Shown here: positions 10,368-18,855 of the stretch, in pieces
Position numbering within the stretch: position 1 is the first letter of the stretch
Layout of the letters: each line of letters opens with the position of its first letter
From: an uncultured Eubacteriales bacterium
Lineage (GTDB): Bacteria > Bacillota > Clostridia > Christensenellales > QALW01
Direction of reading: 5' to 3'
Assembly: GCA_900547955.1 (NCBI GenBank)
Contig: URIR01000005.1
Span: forward strand, 1 to 64,000
Length of the DNA stretch: 64,000 nt
Notes under the pieces: model-generated
Told to the model about the DNA's origin: nothing
Databases searched by the model: none
What the model saw: the letters and a program-made list of their open reading frames with translations, nothing else
Position numbers and translations under genes: made by a program

Positions 10368-11837
10368 TTATTTAACAAGAGTCTTGAAGCGCTTATACGC
10401 TTCGTCCCATTTTTCTGGATTTTCCGGCTTGTAGGTCACGCTGGGGAAGGATTCGGATATTATTCTGCGCGCAGTCTTAATATCAGGAACGGCTTTAAGC
10501 GCTATAAGCTGGCACATTATATTGCCTATAGCCGTAGCTTCTACAGGACCGGCTACTACCGGCCGGTCTATAGCGCTGGCGGTATATCTGTTGAGCGCGG
10601 CGTTCTGGCAGCCTCCGCCTACGACATGCAATACAGGCAGCGAATAATCCAGAATCTTTTCCAGTCCTTCAAGAGACATACGGTATTTAAGCGCCAGACT
10701 TTCCAGTACGCAGCGTATAATTTCCTCGGGCTTTTCAGGCACATACTGATTCGTGCGTCTGCAATACTCCTTGATACGGCCGCTCATATTGTTCTGCGGC
10801 ATAAATAGATTGTCGTCCGGGTCTATAAAGCATTTAAAGCCCTCGGCCGTTTCTGCCATTTCAGCCATTTGGCCGAAGGAATAGTCAAGCCCCTGCTTCA
10901 GCCATTCGCGGCGCAGCTCTTGAATAATCCAAAGTCCCATAATATTTTTTAGGAGACGGGTGGTGCCGTTGTAGCCGCCTTCGTTTGTAAAATTTAATTC
11001 TGCCGCTGCGGCGTCCATGTATGGCGAGGGCGTTTCGCTGCCCAAAAGAGACCAGGTGCCGCTCGAAATATAGGCAAAATGCTCTTCGCTTGCCGGAACG
11101 GCCATTACCGCGCTGGCGGTATCGTGCTGCGAGACCGAAATAACCGTAGGGTTGCTTTTCAGCCCCAGCTCGGCAATTATTTTTTCAGACAGCGGTCCGG
11201 CGGGCGTGCCGGCGGGGGTTAGGGGAAGCAGTAAGCCGCTGCTTATATTCAGCGCCTTGAGCACTTCTTTGTTCCAATCTCTTGTTTTAGGATTTATCAT
11301 TTGAGAAGTGCTGGCAATGGTATATTCGCAGATTTTTTTGCCCGTCAGGAAATATGTAAATAAATCGGGGGTAAATAGCAGAGTGTCCGCCTGACTGAGC
11401 AGTTCAGGCTGCTGCTCTTTTAAGGCCAGGAGCTGAAAAAGAGTATTAAACTGCATAAACTGCAGTCCGGTTTGAGCGTACAGCTCCTTCTTGGGCATAA
11501 GCCTGAAGGCTTTTTCCATCATGCCGTCCGTGCGGCCGTCCCGATAATGCACAGGGTTGCCGAGCAGGCGGCCCTGCTTATCCAGCAGGCCGAAATCCAC
11601 CCCCCAGGTATCTATGCCTATGCTAGCAATATCGTCCTGCCCCTGCTTCTTGCTTTCAAGCAAACCCTGCTTAAGCTCGAAGAACAGCCTTAATATATCC
11701 CAGTATAGAGTCCCGTTTATTTCAACCGGGTCGTTGGAAAATCTGTGAAGCTCGCTGAGGGTCAGCCTGGAGCCGTCAAATTCTCCCAGTATGGCGCGCC
11801 CGCTGGACGCTCCAAAATCAAAGGCCAATACTTTCAT
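10368..11837 (-). CDS. rhaB: Rhamnulokinase
   Basis: A 489-residue FGGY-family sugar kinase that phosphorylates L-rhamnulose to L-rhamnulose 1-phosphate in the cytoplasm. Visible motifs are the N-terminal phosphate loop VLAFDFGASSGR, IGIDTWGVDFGLLD, HYRDGRTDG, the SQHDTASAV segment, ISSGTWSLLG and the C-terminal nucleotide site HVVGGGCQN. The start was placed at 11837 because GGAGTGATATA precedes it and the family begins at MKVLAFDFG; the open frame extends 21 codons further without support. No rhaA, rhaD or transporter gene lies beside it, but secreted glycan enzymes do, so it may serve rhamnose released from plant or host glycans. Xylulokinase-type relatives were considered; the GASSGR and DTWGVDFG motifs favour rhamnulokinase. 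Confidence 0.9.
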   Translation of the reverse strand: MKVLAFDFGASSGRAILGEFDGSRLTLSELHRFSNDPVEINGTLYWDILRLFFELKQGLLESKKQGQDDIASIGIDTWGVDFGLLDKQGRLLGNPVHYRDGRTDGMMEKAFRLMPKKELYAQTGLQFMQFNTLFQLLALKEQQPELLSQADTLLFTPDLFTYFLTGKKICEYTIASTSQMINPKTRDWNKEVLKALNISSGLLLPLTPAGTPAGPLSEKIIAELGLKSNPTVISVSQHDTASAVMAVPASEEHFAYISSGTWSLLGSETPSPYMDAAAAELNFTNEGGYNGTTRLLKNIMGLWIIQELRREWLKQGLDYSFGQMAEMAETAEGFKCFIDPDDNLFMPQNNMSGRIKEYCRRTNQYVPEKPEEIIRCVLESLALKYRMSLEGLEKILDYSLPVLHVVGGGCQNAALNRYTASAIDRPVVAGPVEATAIGNIMCQLIALKAVPDIKTARRIISESFPSVTYKPENPEKWDEAYKRFKTLVK

Positions 11838-12024
11838 TATATCACTCCAAATATTTTTTAGAACGCGCCCGTCTAAAAAGGGTATTTTGTCATGCGGCAT
11901 AAATGAAACCCTTAAACAAAGCGCGCTGTTTTATAAATTTTGCGGCATAAGGGCATAAATTAGAATAACCAGCCCGGCCAATTAATGTATGTGCTAATGA
12001 ACATATATGCAGAACATAAGCTGT

Positions 12025-12134
12025 TCAGGGATTTAATAAGCCGTCAAGCCATATACCGCCCTTGCTGATAAGGACTGCGCGCAAAAATGCTTTCTGCCGG
12101 TACGACGGTATACAGGCCGTTAAAAAATCCCTGA
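12025..12134. repeat. Inverted repeat with branched interior
   Basis: Perfect 10-bp arms TCAGGGATTT and AAATCCCTGA enclose about 90 nt with internal complementarity (ATACCG with CGGTAT, CCTT with AAGG). It starts one base beyond the stop of the DUF4364 gene and could be its transcript end, but no T-run follows on either strand. The rest of 11838-12135 shows nothing else. Confidence 0.45.
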
Positions 12135-12135
12135 T

Positions 12136-12693
12136 TTACTCTTCAGACGTATCTCTGGCCAGCACATCGTATACGGCCTTGCTGATGAGGCCCGCCTTAT
12201 TCTTCATATTTTCTTCCAGGCTGCGCGCTTCATCTGGACCGTTAGCGGGCAGCGCCAGCTCCAAAACGCATTTGTCATCGTCAAACGCGCGCATAAATAC
12301 TATATAGCTGCCGTCCGAAATACATGAGCGGTATGTTGTAATTTCATTCTCCTGTCTGAATGCAGCGCGGTTGTTTTGGACGTAGGCGTCTATGCGGTCC
12401 CGCACCGAGCCTTTTATCATGGGCACAAAATGGGCCAGCGACTGTCTTCCGCTTATGGAGAGAATATATCGTTCGCCCGTTTGGGAAGGATATGAAAAAA
12501 TAAGTTTGCGCTCAAGCAGATGCTCAAGCGCGTTGCGGTAATCAAAATAATTTATTTCGGTGGTCTCGTCCATAATTTCTATAAGCTGATTCAGAGTAGT
12601 CCCCTGGGCCATACGCTCCAAAACGTAAAGCACGGTCAGCAGCTCTTCGGTAAAATTATGCCGTTGCGGTCCCCATTCATTTTTGTTTGCCAT
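12136..12693 (-). CDS. DUF4364 family protein (winged-helix)
   Basis: 185 residues matching the DUF4364 family of Clostridia. The N-terminal half (about 15-80) looks like a winged helix of the PadR/MarR kind: LLTVLYVLERMAQGTTLNQL, then a YRNALEHLLERKLI recognition segment and a wing ending in RYILSISGRQSLAHF. The C-terminal half is a beta-rich domain (YIVFMRAFDDDKCVLELALP). The family is thought to be regulatory; no target is known. GGGAGC lies ahead of the start. It follows the HPr-like gene by 38 bases on the same strand and the two are probably one transcript from the promoter at 13046-13074. Confidence 0.75.
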   Translation of the reverse strand: MANKNEWGPQRHNFTEELLTVLYVLERMAQGTTLNQLIEIMDETTEINYFDYRNALEHLLERKLIFSYPSQTGERYILSISGRQSLAHFVPMIKGSVRDRIDAYVQNNRAAFRQENEITTYRSCISDGSYIVFMRAFDDDKCVLELALPANGPDEARSLEENMKNKAGLISKAVYDVLARDTSEE

Positions 12694-12731
12694 TTTGCGT
12701 GCCAGCTCCCGTTTGCCCTTCCAAGCCCTGC

Positions 12732-12962
12732 TTATTTAGCGATAAAATCCTTAATATCGTTTAAAAGCGCGTCGCAGTCGTCGCTGTATATTTCCATAGT
12801 AACCGGCTTGGAAAGGTCCAGGCTGAATATGCCCAGTATGCTCTTTGCGTCTACTACATAGCGGCCCGAACGCAGGTCAATATCGTAAGGATATTTATTA
12901 ATAATGGATACGAGCGATTTGATGTTTTGAGCTTCCTTCAAAAGTATGTTTACTGATTTCAT
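12732..12962 (-). CDS. HPr-like protein without the active-site histidine
   Basis: 76 residues with the HPr fold pattern and the regulatory Ser segment (AKSILGIFSLDL, Ser at 41), but the usual GLHARPA segment with phospho-His15 is replaced by KEAQNIKSLVS. It therefore should not pass phosphate from EI to PTS permeases. If functional it is more like Crh, a Ser-phosphorylated signal partner of CcpA, or a structural relative with another role. A GGGAG ribosome-binding site lies ahead of the ATG. It has its own strong promoter and is followed by the DUF4364 gene. Confidence 0.75.
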   Translation of the reverse strand: MKSVNILLKEAQNIKSLVSIINKYPYDIDLRSGRYVVDAKSILGIFSLDLSKPVTMEIYSDDCDALLNDIKDFIAK

Positions 12963-13045
12963 AATAATCTCCCTTTCTCCGCCCCTTAACGGTTAAAATA
13001 AACGGCTGTCCCGTTTGTTTTGAGCAGGATGTTTCCTTTCATATT

Positions 13046-13074
13046 ATTATATATTATTTTTTCGTATTATTCAA
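13046..13074 (-). promoter_or_regulatory. Sigma-A promoter of the HPr-like gene
   Basis: On the minus strand TTGAAT (13069-13074) and TATAAT (13046-13051) are separated by 17 bp, about 85 bp upstream of the HPr-like start. It is the best consensus promoter in the 12963-13409 gap. Confidence 0.7.
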
Positions 13075-13234
13075 GTAAAAGTATGCGCAAAAGTTATTTT
13101 TATGCGCTTTGCGGGAGAAAAGACCATGTTGAAGCCTTTTGCAGGCGCCGCGCGCAGTAGGAGAAAGGGCGGGCTTCGCGCGCGTGGCATTGAAATATTG
13201 TTAAAATAGTGCTAGCGCTTGTTATTATAGTGTA

Positions 13235-13263
13235 TTGTTTTGAGAACGGCCGCGCCTTATAAT
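13235..13263 (+). promoter_or_regulatory. Probable promoter of the GH71/99-like lipoprotein
   Basis: TTGTTT (13235) and TATAAT (13258) with a 17-bp spacer, leaving a leader of about 140 nt before the gene at 13410. The upstream GTGCTAGCGCTTG stretch is a partial dyad that could be an operator; no regulator is assigned. Confidence 0.55.
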
Positions 13264-13409
13264 CATATATAAACATTTGCGTTTGTTTTTTTCAGATTCT
13301 AATTAACTAACAAACGCTTTGCGGAATACATGTCAAAATCATGCGCGGCTTTTCAGTTGGAAATTTTACCTACAAAAATAAAGCTAAAGCGGAAAGGAAT
13401 AATTAAATT

Positions 13410-15323
13410 ATGAAACGATTTATAGTCAGTATGCTTGCGGCAGGTATGCTTCTTTGCTCTTGTTCTCCGCAGCAGACCGAGCCTTCGGGTACAAACGCGA
13501 ATACGGCGGGGGCTTCGCTCAGCCCCGGAGCGGAGAATGGAACGGAGAACGGTTCGGTGGACCCGTATGATAATCCGGCCGGAATAAATCTTCTGGTGGC
13601 CGTGGATGAATTTGGCCGCACGGTGCCTGTATCCGGAGCAAATAAGAAAGACAGGGCGGTAGGAATTATGTATTGGCTCTGGCACGGCTCTTATGCCAAC
13701 AGAGCCGTAGATACGACTAAAATAATAGAGGAGAAGGGCCTGGATTACGCTTTATATAATTTAAAGGATTACAATCCCACAGGAATTCCGCAGTATTGGG
13801 GCGAGCCGCTATACGGCTATTACCGCTCGGACGACGAGTATATAATAAGAAAGCATATGATACTGCTTATGTATGCCGGCGTGGATTTTATTGCTTTTGA
13901 CGCCTCCAATACCATAACTTATCCGAACGAGGTGAGGAAAATCTGCGAGGTGATATGCGAGCTGCGCGGCGAGGGCTTTAATGTGCCCCAGATTACATAT
14001 TATACTCATACCGCTTCTATTCAGACTGTTTTGCAGGCATACGACGAAATATACTCTCATGAGGAATACCGCGAGGCGTGGTATTTAATAGATGGAAAGC
14101 CGCTTATGATAGCCCAGACCGACCCTGAAAAGGATAAGGAGCGCACTACCAGCCAGCACGCGCATCTGAGCGCATATGACCCGGAGCCCTTGCCCGAGGA
14201 AATAATGAATTTCTTTTATTTCCGCACTCCGGCCTGGTGCGGGGTGGACCCTGTTACTGAAGACGGATGGCCGTGGGTGGATTGGAGCTTTCCCAACGCT
14301 CTTTACGGTAATCTGATGACGCTGTCTCCGGCTTCCCATAATTATTCCATGATGTCGTGGGCGGCCATGCAATATGATTATCCTGAGGAAAAGATACCAA
14401 AGGCCGCGTGGTCGGGCAATAAGGTTTCCTGGGGGCGCGGCTATTCTGTAAATGATATGCGCAACAATACTTCAAGAGCTGCCAAGGGGACGTTTTTTCA
14501 GGCTCAGTGGGATATAGCTAAGGAAAACGAGCCCGAAATAGTATATTTGGACGGCTGGAACGAATGGTGCTGCGGATACGCCCAGAATGCGGAATATGGC
14601 AATGTGGCCGAAGCGTACGACAGCTTTAATATGGAATTTTCGCGCGATATAGAATTGATGAAGGGGGGGTATAACGATGCGTTTCTTATTCAGACCGCTA
14701 TGAATGCAAAAGAATATAAGTGTGAATTGCCCAAGACCTTTATCAAGGATGCGCATAAGACCATTGATATAAACGCCGGTATCGGACAATGGGAGGAGAT
14801 AAGGGCGCTTTACCGATGCACGGGAAGCGCAAATTTTGGACGCGATTCCAAAGGCATAGAACGGAAGCTGCAATATACCGTTCCCGCCGCCGTGAACAGC
14901 ATACAGGACGTCAAGGTTGCATGTGATGAAACAAATATTTATTTCATGATTCGCTCTGACGGGGATATTAAAATAGAATCGGCCAACAGCATGAATCTTT
15001 TCATAGGCACCGGCACGCCCGAAAAGAAAGGGTGGGAGGGATATGAATATGTGCTCAATCGTGAAATAAACGGCGGCAAGACGGCAATAGGACGCCTGCA
15101 TGAGGATTTCTCGACGGATAACGCGGGCAGCGCCGACATTTCTATTAACGGCGAAATAATGCAGATTTGCATACCCCGCGCGCTTATAGGCATGGATAAG
15201 GGAAGCGACAATTTGTATTTTAAGGTTGCGGACAGCGTGGAGCACCCCGAAGACATAATGGATTATTATGTGACCGGGCGGTGCATGCCCATGGGCCGTT
15301 TCAGCTATCAGTATCTGGGATAA
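13410..15323 (+). CDS. Lipoprotein with GH71/GH99-like domain and CBM9-like tail
   Basis: 637 residues. The N-terminus is a lipoprotein signal (hydrophobic segment, then LLCSC with Cys18), followed by a Ser/Thr/Gly-rich linker to about 45, so the protein is anchored outside the cell. Residues about 70-420 look like the TIM-barrel family of GH71/GH99-like enzymes: VGIMYWLWHGSYANRAVDT, MYAGVDFIAFDASN, YYTHTASIQTVLQAYDEIY, and LDGWNEWCCGYAQNAEYG near the barrel end, with acidic residues in the usual places. GH99 enzymes are endo-mannosidases; the substrate here is inferred only loosely. Residues about 450-637 resemble a CBM9/DOMON-like sandwich (VKVACDETNIYFMIRSDGD). GGAAAGG lies before the ATG. 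Confidence 0.7.
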   Translation: MKRFIVSMLAAGMLLCSCSPQQTEPSGTNANTAGASLSPGAENGTENGSVDPYDNPAGINLLVAVDEFGRTVPVSGANKKDRAVGIMYWLWHGSYANRAVDTTKIIEEKGLDYALYNLKDYNPTGIPQYWGEPLYGYYRSDDEYIIRKHMILLMYAGVDFIAFDASNTITYPNEVRKICEVICELRGEGFNVPQITYYTHTASIQTVLQAYDEIYSHEEYREAWYLIDGKPLMIAQTDPEKDKERTTSQHAHLSAYDPEPLPEEIMNFFYFRTPAWCGVDPVTEDGWPWVDWSFPNALYGNLMTLSPASHNYSMMSWAAMQYDYPEEKIPKAAWSGNKVSWGRGYSVNDMRNNTSRAAKGTFFQAQWDIAKENEPEIVYLDGWNEWCCGYAQNAEYGNVAEAYDSFNMEFSRDIELMKGGYNDAFLIQTAMNAKEYKCELPKTFIKDAHKTIDINAGIGQWEEIRALYRCTGSANFGRDSKGIERKLQYTVPAAVNSIQDVKVACDETNIYFMIRSDGDIKIESANSMNLFIGTGTPEKKGWEGYEYVLNREINGGKTAIGRLHEDFSTDNAGSADISINGEIMQICIPRALIGMDKGSDNLYFKVADSVEHPEDIMDYYVTGRCMPMGRFSYQYLG

Positions 15324-15347
15324 ATTAAATAATTGAACAGACATTAT

Positions 15348-15418
15348 ACAATCAGAGTGCAATTTGTTCCGCGCAGGACGTTTTTAAGCGGCGCGGCGGC
15401 ATTCTGATTGTTTTTTTG
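15348..15418 (+). terminator. Branched terminator after the lipoprotein gene
   Basis: Outer arms ACAATCAGAGTGC (15348-15360) and GCATTCTGATTGT (15399-15411), an inner CCGCGC/GCGCGG stem, then T7. The outer arms resemble the ends of the family B repeat elements described elsewhere in this window, so this may be a shrunken copy now used as a terminator. Confidence 0.7.
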
Positions 15419-15494
15419 TATATTAAATAATATGCGCGCCTTCAGTTTAAAGCTGGGCTTGTGACGGGGAAAATGAAATATTTTGAAATAACTC

Positions 15495-15523
15495 TTGCAA
15501 TTTTTCTCTCCTGCCGTTATTAT
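15495..15523 (+). promoter_or_regulatory. Sigma-A promoter of the RpiR-type gene
   Basis: TTGCAA and TATTAT separated by 17 bp, ending 25 bp before the start codon at 15549, with GGAGG between. It would start the RpiR-flavoprotein-HutP transcript. Confidence 0.65.
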
Positions 15524-15548
15524 ATTAGTGAATTTGGAGGGACGGCTA

Positions 15549-16409
15549 ATGGCTGATACAACTGATTTAGCTCACCGGCTGGAAAGCAGATATCCCCGGA
15601 TGAGCAAGGGACATAAGCGCATATGCGAATATATAACCCAGAATTTTGACAAGGCGGCCTTTATGACCGCGCATAAATTGGGCGAACGCACTCAGGTGAG
15701 CGAATCCACAGTAGTGCGCTTTGCCGACAGCCTCGGCTATGACGGTTATCCGCAGCTTCAGAAGGCGATGCAGGAGGTAATACGCAATAAGCTTACCACC
15801 GTGCAGCTTATAGAAATGTCGGGGGATATAGATAAAAGCGAAGTGCTGGCTAAGGTTATGAAGGAGGATATGGATAATATCCGAGCCACCCTTAACGAGA
15901 CGGCTTTGGATAAATTTGATTCGGTAGTGGAAAGCCTGCTGGAGGCGCGCCGCGTTTACGTTATGGGCATGCGTTCCTCCGCGCCTCTTTCGCAGTTTCT
16001 GGGCTATTACCTGGATTTCATGCTGACCAGCGTGCGCACGGTCAGCGCGGGTATCAGCGATATATTCGAGCAGCTTATGCATATAGGGGAGGGGGACGTT
16101 TTTATAGGAATCAGCTTTCCCCGGTATTCCAACCGCACTATAGAGGGAATGGCTTTCGCCCGGTCCAGAGGCGCTAAATGCATAGCCATTACCGACGGCG
16201 CGGCTTCGCCCCTTTCCAATGAAGCGGATATAATTCTGACGGCCAAGAGCGCCATGACCTCCTTTGTGGATTCCCTGGTGGCGCCGTTTAGCTTGGTAAA
16301 CGCGCTTATAGTAGCTATAGGAATAAAGAAAAAGGACGAGATTTCCGGAAGCTTCAGGGAGCTGGAGGCAATCTGGGACGCGCATAACGTTTATGCGGGC
16401 GGCAAATGA
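15549..16409 (+). CDS. MurR/RpiR family transcriptional regulator
   Basis: 286 residues. Residues 1-80 are the RpiR-type HTH_6 domain (SKGHKRICEYITQNFDKAAF, ERTQVSESTVVRFADSLGY). Residues about 110-270 are a SIS domain that binds phosphosugars (RVYVMGMRSSAPLSQFLGYY, DVFIGISFPRYSNRT, GAKCIAITDGAASPLS). The start at 15549 was chosen for its GGAGG; the frame is open 18 codons further up but overlaps the promoter. The stop overlaps the next start as ATGA, so it is coupled to the flavoprotein. Regulators of this class usually respond to an amino-sugar or sugar phosphate. No sugar operon is adjacent, so the target is unknown. Confidence 0.85.
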   Translation: MADTTDLAHRLESRYPRMSKGHKRICEYITQNFDKAAFMTAHKLGERTQVSESTVVRFADSLGYDGYPQLQKAMQEVIRNKLTTVQLIEMSGDIDKSEVLAKVMKEDMDNIRATLNETALDKFDSVVESLLEARRVYVMGMRSSAPLSQFLGYYLDFMLTSVRTVSAGISDIFEQLMHIGEGDVFIGISFPRYSNRTIEGMAFARSRGAKCIAITDGAASPLSNEADIILTAKSAMTSFVDSLVAPFSLVNALIVAIGIKKKDEISGSFRELEAIWDAHNVYAGGK

Positions 16410-17620
16410 TGTACGACGTTATAGTTATAGGAGGCGGGCCGGCCGGCATGCTGGCCGCCGGCACGGCGGCAGGCAGGGGCAAAAGCACTCTGCTGCTTGA
16501 GAAAAATGAAAAGCTGGGCAAAAAGCTTTATATAACGGGCAAAGGGCGCTGCAATCTTACTAATGCTTGCGACTGCGAGGAATTTTTAACGCATGTGCCC
16601 CGTAATCCGCGGTTTTTATACAGCGCGCTTTATGCGTTTCCGCCTGAGGCGCTCTGCGAAATGATAGAAGCGCTGGGCGTGCCCCTTAAGGTGGAGAGAG
16701 GCAGGCGCGTATTTCCAGTCAGCGATAAGGCCAGCGATATTATCAGGGCGTTGACGCAGTATTTAAGCAAAGAGGGCGCTCAGGTGAGGCTTAACGCGCC
16801 CATTGCCAAAATAGAACGGGTAAATCAGGGCTTTTTGGTATGCGCGGGGGAGGAGCAATATAACGCGGGCTCTGTTATATTGGCCACGGGCGGCTTGAGC
16901 TATCCGGCGACGGGCAGTACCGGGGAGGGCATGCGCTTTGCCGTAAACCTCGGGCATACGCTTGTTCCGTGCCGTCCGGCGCTTACTTCCCTTCGCCTTG
17001 AGGAAAATAAGCTTTCGGCTCCGGCGGGGGTTTCGTTAAAAAATGTGGAGCTTTGCGCGCGCGTTAAGGGCAGGGAGCTTTTCAGGGAGCGCGGAGAAAT
17101 GCTTTTTACCCATACCGGCATATCCGGTCCCCTGGTTCTGACTCTCAGCAGTATTTTGGAAAAGCCTGCGCAAAGCGAGGTTTATATAGATTTGAAGCCG
17201 GCGCTGAGTATGGAGGAGCTGGACGAGCGTATAATAGAAGAATTGAAGGGGGCTTCGGGCAGGCTGCTGCGCAATTCGCTTTCAGGATTGCTTATAAGCG
17301 CGCTTAGGGAGCCTGTTTTAGCGCGGGCGGGAATAAGCGGGGATATTTTGGCAAACCAGCTTAATAAGGAAAAGCGCCGCGCGCTGGCCGGAGCGTTAAA
17401 GCGCTTTGAGCTTAAATGCAGCGGCTGGGGAGGCTTTGACGAAGCTGTAATAACAAGAGGCGGAATAAATATAAAGGAAGTAAACCCGCAGAGCATGCAG
17501 TCCAGGTTAGTTCCCGGCCTTTATTTTGCGGGCGAAATTTTAGATGTGGACGCTTTTACGGGCGGCTATAATTTGCAGATTGCTTTCAGTACCGGCCGTT
17601 TGGCTGGTCAAAGCGTCTGA
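16406..17620 (+). CDS. NAD(P)/FAD-dependent oxidoreductase, HI0933/YhiN family
   Basis: 404 residues. The N-terminal dinucleotide fold is clear (VIVIGGGPAGMLAAGTAAGR, then LLLEKNEKLGKKLYITGKGR), with the family hallmark GKGRCNLTNAC near 49. ATGGLSYPATGSTGEGM lies mid-protein, and the C-terminal FAD segment reads PGLYFAGEILDVDAFTGGYN followed by LQIAFSTGRLAG. Members include BaiN of bile-acid-transforming gut Clostridia, but the family is broad and this copy sits in a housekeeping setting, so no substrate is claimed. Coupled to rpiR by ATGA overlap and followed after 11 bases by hutP. Confidence 0.85.
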   Translation: MMYDVIVIGGGPAGMLAAGTAAGRGKSTLLLEKNEKLGKKLYITGKGRCNLTNACDCEEFLTHVPRNPRFLYSALYAFPPEALCEMIEALGVPLKVERGRRVFPVSDKASDIIRALTQYLSKEGAQVRLNAPIAKIERVNQGFLVCAGEEQYNAGSVILATGGLSYPATGSTGEGMRFAVNLGHTLVPCRPALTSLRLEENKLSAPAGVSLKNVELCARVKGRELFRERGEMLFTHTGISGPLVLTLSSILEKPAQSEVYIDLKPALSMEELDERIIEELKGASGRLLRNSLSGLLISALREPVLARAGISGDILANQLNKEKRRALAGALKRFELKCSGWGGFDEAVITRGGINIKEVNPQSMQSRLVPGLYFAGEILDVDAFTGGYNLQIAFSTGRLAGQSV

Positions 17621-17631
17621 GGAGGCGGAAT

Positions 17632-18042
17632 ATGCTGATATCAAGCAAGGAAATAGCGAGAGCGGCTATAATAATGAGCATGACGCAGTCCAGGGAGGAG
17701 GAGCGCCTTTACCGGGAAGAGCTTTTAAAGGCGGATATACTTTCAGCAGCTGTGGACTGCGGCGGGGATTATATAAGCTCGGTGAATAAATTCGTCGAGC
17801 GGGCCATAGTAGCGGCTAAGCGCGAGGGAGTTATAAAAGAAGGGCATATAGAGGAGGGAGGCGTCGCGGGCGCGGCGCACGAGGCGCTTTCTCAGATTAT
17901 GAATAAGGCCCTGGGCCTGAGCGTAGGGGGTAAGATTGGCATAGCGCGCAAGGGAGACCATATATGCGTGGCTGCGTATTTTGCCATCGGCCTGCTGCAT
18001 CTTAACGATATAGCCGTGGGGCTGGGGCATAGGGCAATTTAA
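17632..18042 (+). CDS. HutP family protein
   Basis: 136 residues with the HutP family pattern: a helix (SKEIARAAIIMSMTQSREEE), a REGVIKEGHIEEGGVAGAAH segment, and a C-terminal IAVGLGHRAI that matches the HutP metal-binding region. In Bacillus HutP is an antiterminator that binds histidine and the hut leader RNA. Here no hut genes are near. Clostridial genomes commonly carry such a gene beside cmk, so the real role may be different. GAGGAGGCGG gives a strong ribosome-binding site. Confidence 0.75.
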   Translation: MLISSKEIARAAIIMSMTQSREEERLYREELLKADILSAAVDCGGDYISSVNKFVERAIVAAKREGVIKEGHIEEGGVAGAAHEALSQIMNKALGLSVGGKIGIARKGDHICVAAYFAIGLLHLNDIAVGLGHRAI

Positions 18043-18189
18043 GCTTTGGGCGTTTCATAAGCTGCGCGGGACTGTTTTTATGTCCAAGGGCGTTTTAAGC
18101 TAAGAGACGCGCATATAAAATCAATAAGGGATATTTTGTGGCCGCGCGGCGCGTCGCTTTGCCGGCGGGATAAAAACGGAGAGAAAATA

Positions 18190-18852
18190 ATGGGAATATA
18201 TCAGATAGCCATAGACGGCCCCTCGGGCGCGGGAAAGAGCACGGTTGCAAGAATGCTGGCTAAAAGGCTGAAAATAGCTTATTTGGATACGGGCGCCATG
18301 TATAGGGCGTGCGCAGTACATATGCTGGAGAAAAATATAAGCCTTGCGGACGCTCAGCGCGTTTCGGAGGAGCTGCCTAATATAGATATGGGCATTGCTT
18401 TTGAAAACGGGGAGCAGAAAATGCTGCTTTCGGGCAGAGACGTCAGCGGCCTTATACGCGAGCATCATATATCCAAGGCAGCCTCGGATATTTCCAAGCT
18501 TGTCTGTGTAAGGGAAAAAATGGTTTCTCTGCAGAGAAAGCTGGCTTTAGAGCAAAGCTGCGTGCTGGACGGCAGGGATATCTGCCTGCATGTGCTGCCT
18601 GGGGCGCGCTATAAATTCTTTTTGACTGCCTCGGCTCAGGAGAGGGCAAGGCGAAGATGCGCTGAATTGGAGCAGAGGGGAGAAAAGGTAAATTTTGAAA
18701 CAGTACTTGCCGATATTAACGATAGGGATTATAATGATACGCATAGAGCGGCTTCCCCGCTGGTTCAGGCGCCCGACGCGGTTTTAGTGGATTCAACAGG
18801 CATGACCCTGGAGCAGGTGCTGGAATATATCTTAAGCTTTATAGAGGAATAG
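18190..18852 (+). CDS. cmk: Cytidylate kinase
   Basis: 220 residues. It phosphorylates CMP and dCMP with ATP. Visible are the Walker A loop IAIDGPSGAGKSTVARML (7-24), YLDTGAMYRA (34-43), LDGRDI around 125, and the lid plus ADINDRDYNDTHRAASPL segment that contacts CMP. The start at 18190 is preferred because GGAGAG precedes it and the family begins MxxxIAIDGP; the open frame is 18 codons longer. The same order cmk-plsC-ispH/rpsA is common in Clostridia. plsC starts 3 bases after this stop. Confidence 0.93.
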   Translation: MGIYQIAIDGPSGAGKSTVARMLAKRLKIAYLDTGAMYRACAVHMLEKNISLADAQRVSEELPNIDMGIAFENGEQKMLLSGRDVSGLIREHHISKAASDISKLVCVREKMVSLQRKLALEQSCVLDGRDICLHVLPGARYKFFLTASAQERARRRCAELEQRGEKVNFETVLADINDRDYNDTHRAASPLVQAPDAVLVDSTGMTLEQVLEYILSFIEE

Positions 18853-18855
18853 GCG

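Noticed and set aside
10193..10378. A 61-residue minus-strand frame between lysR and rhaB
   Set aside because: It is read through the large palindromic terminator.
14472..15362. A 296-residue minus-strand frame opposite the GH71/99-like gene
   Set aside because: It lies wholly antisense to a well-supported lipoprotein and shows only hydrophobic shadow composition; the same holds for the long antisense frames at 15567-16385 and 58828-59556.
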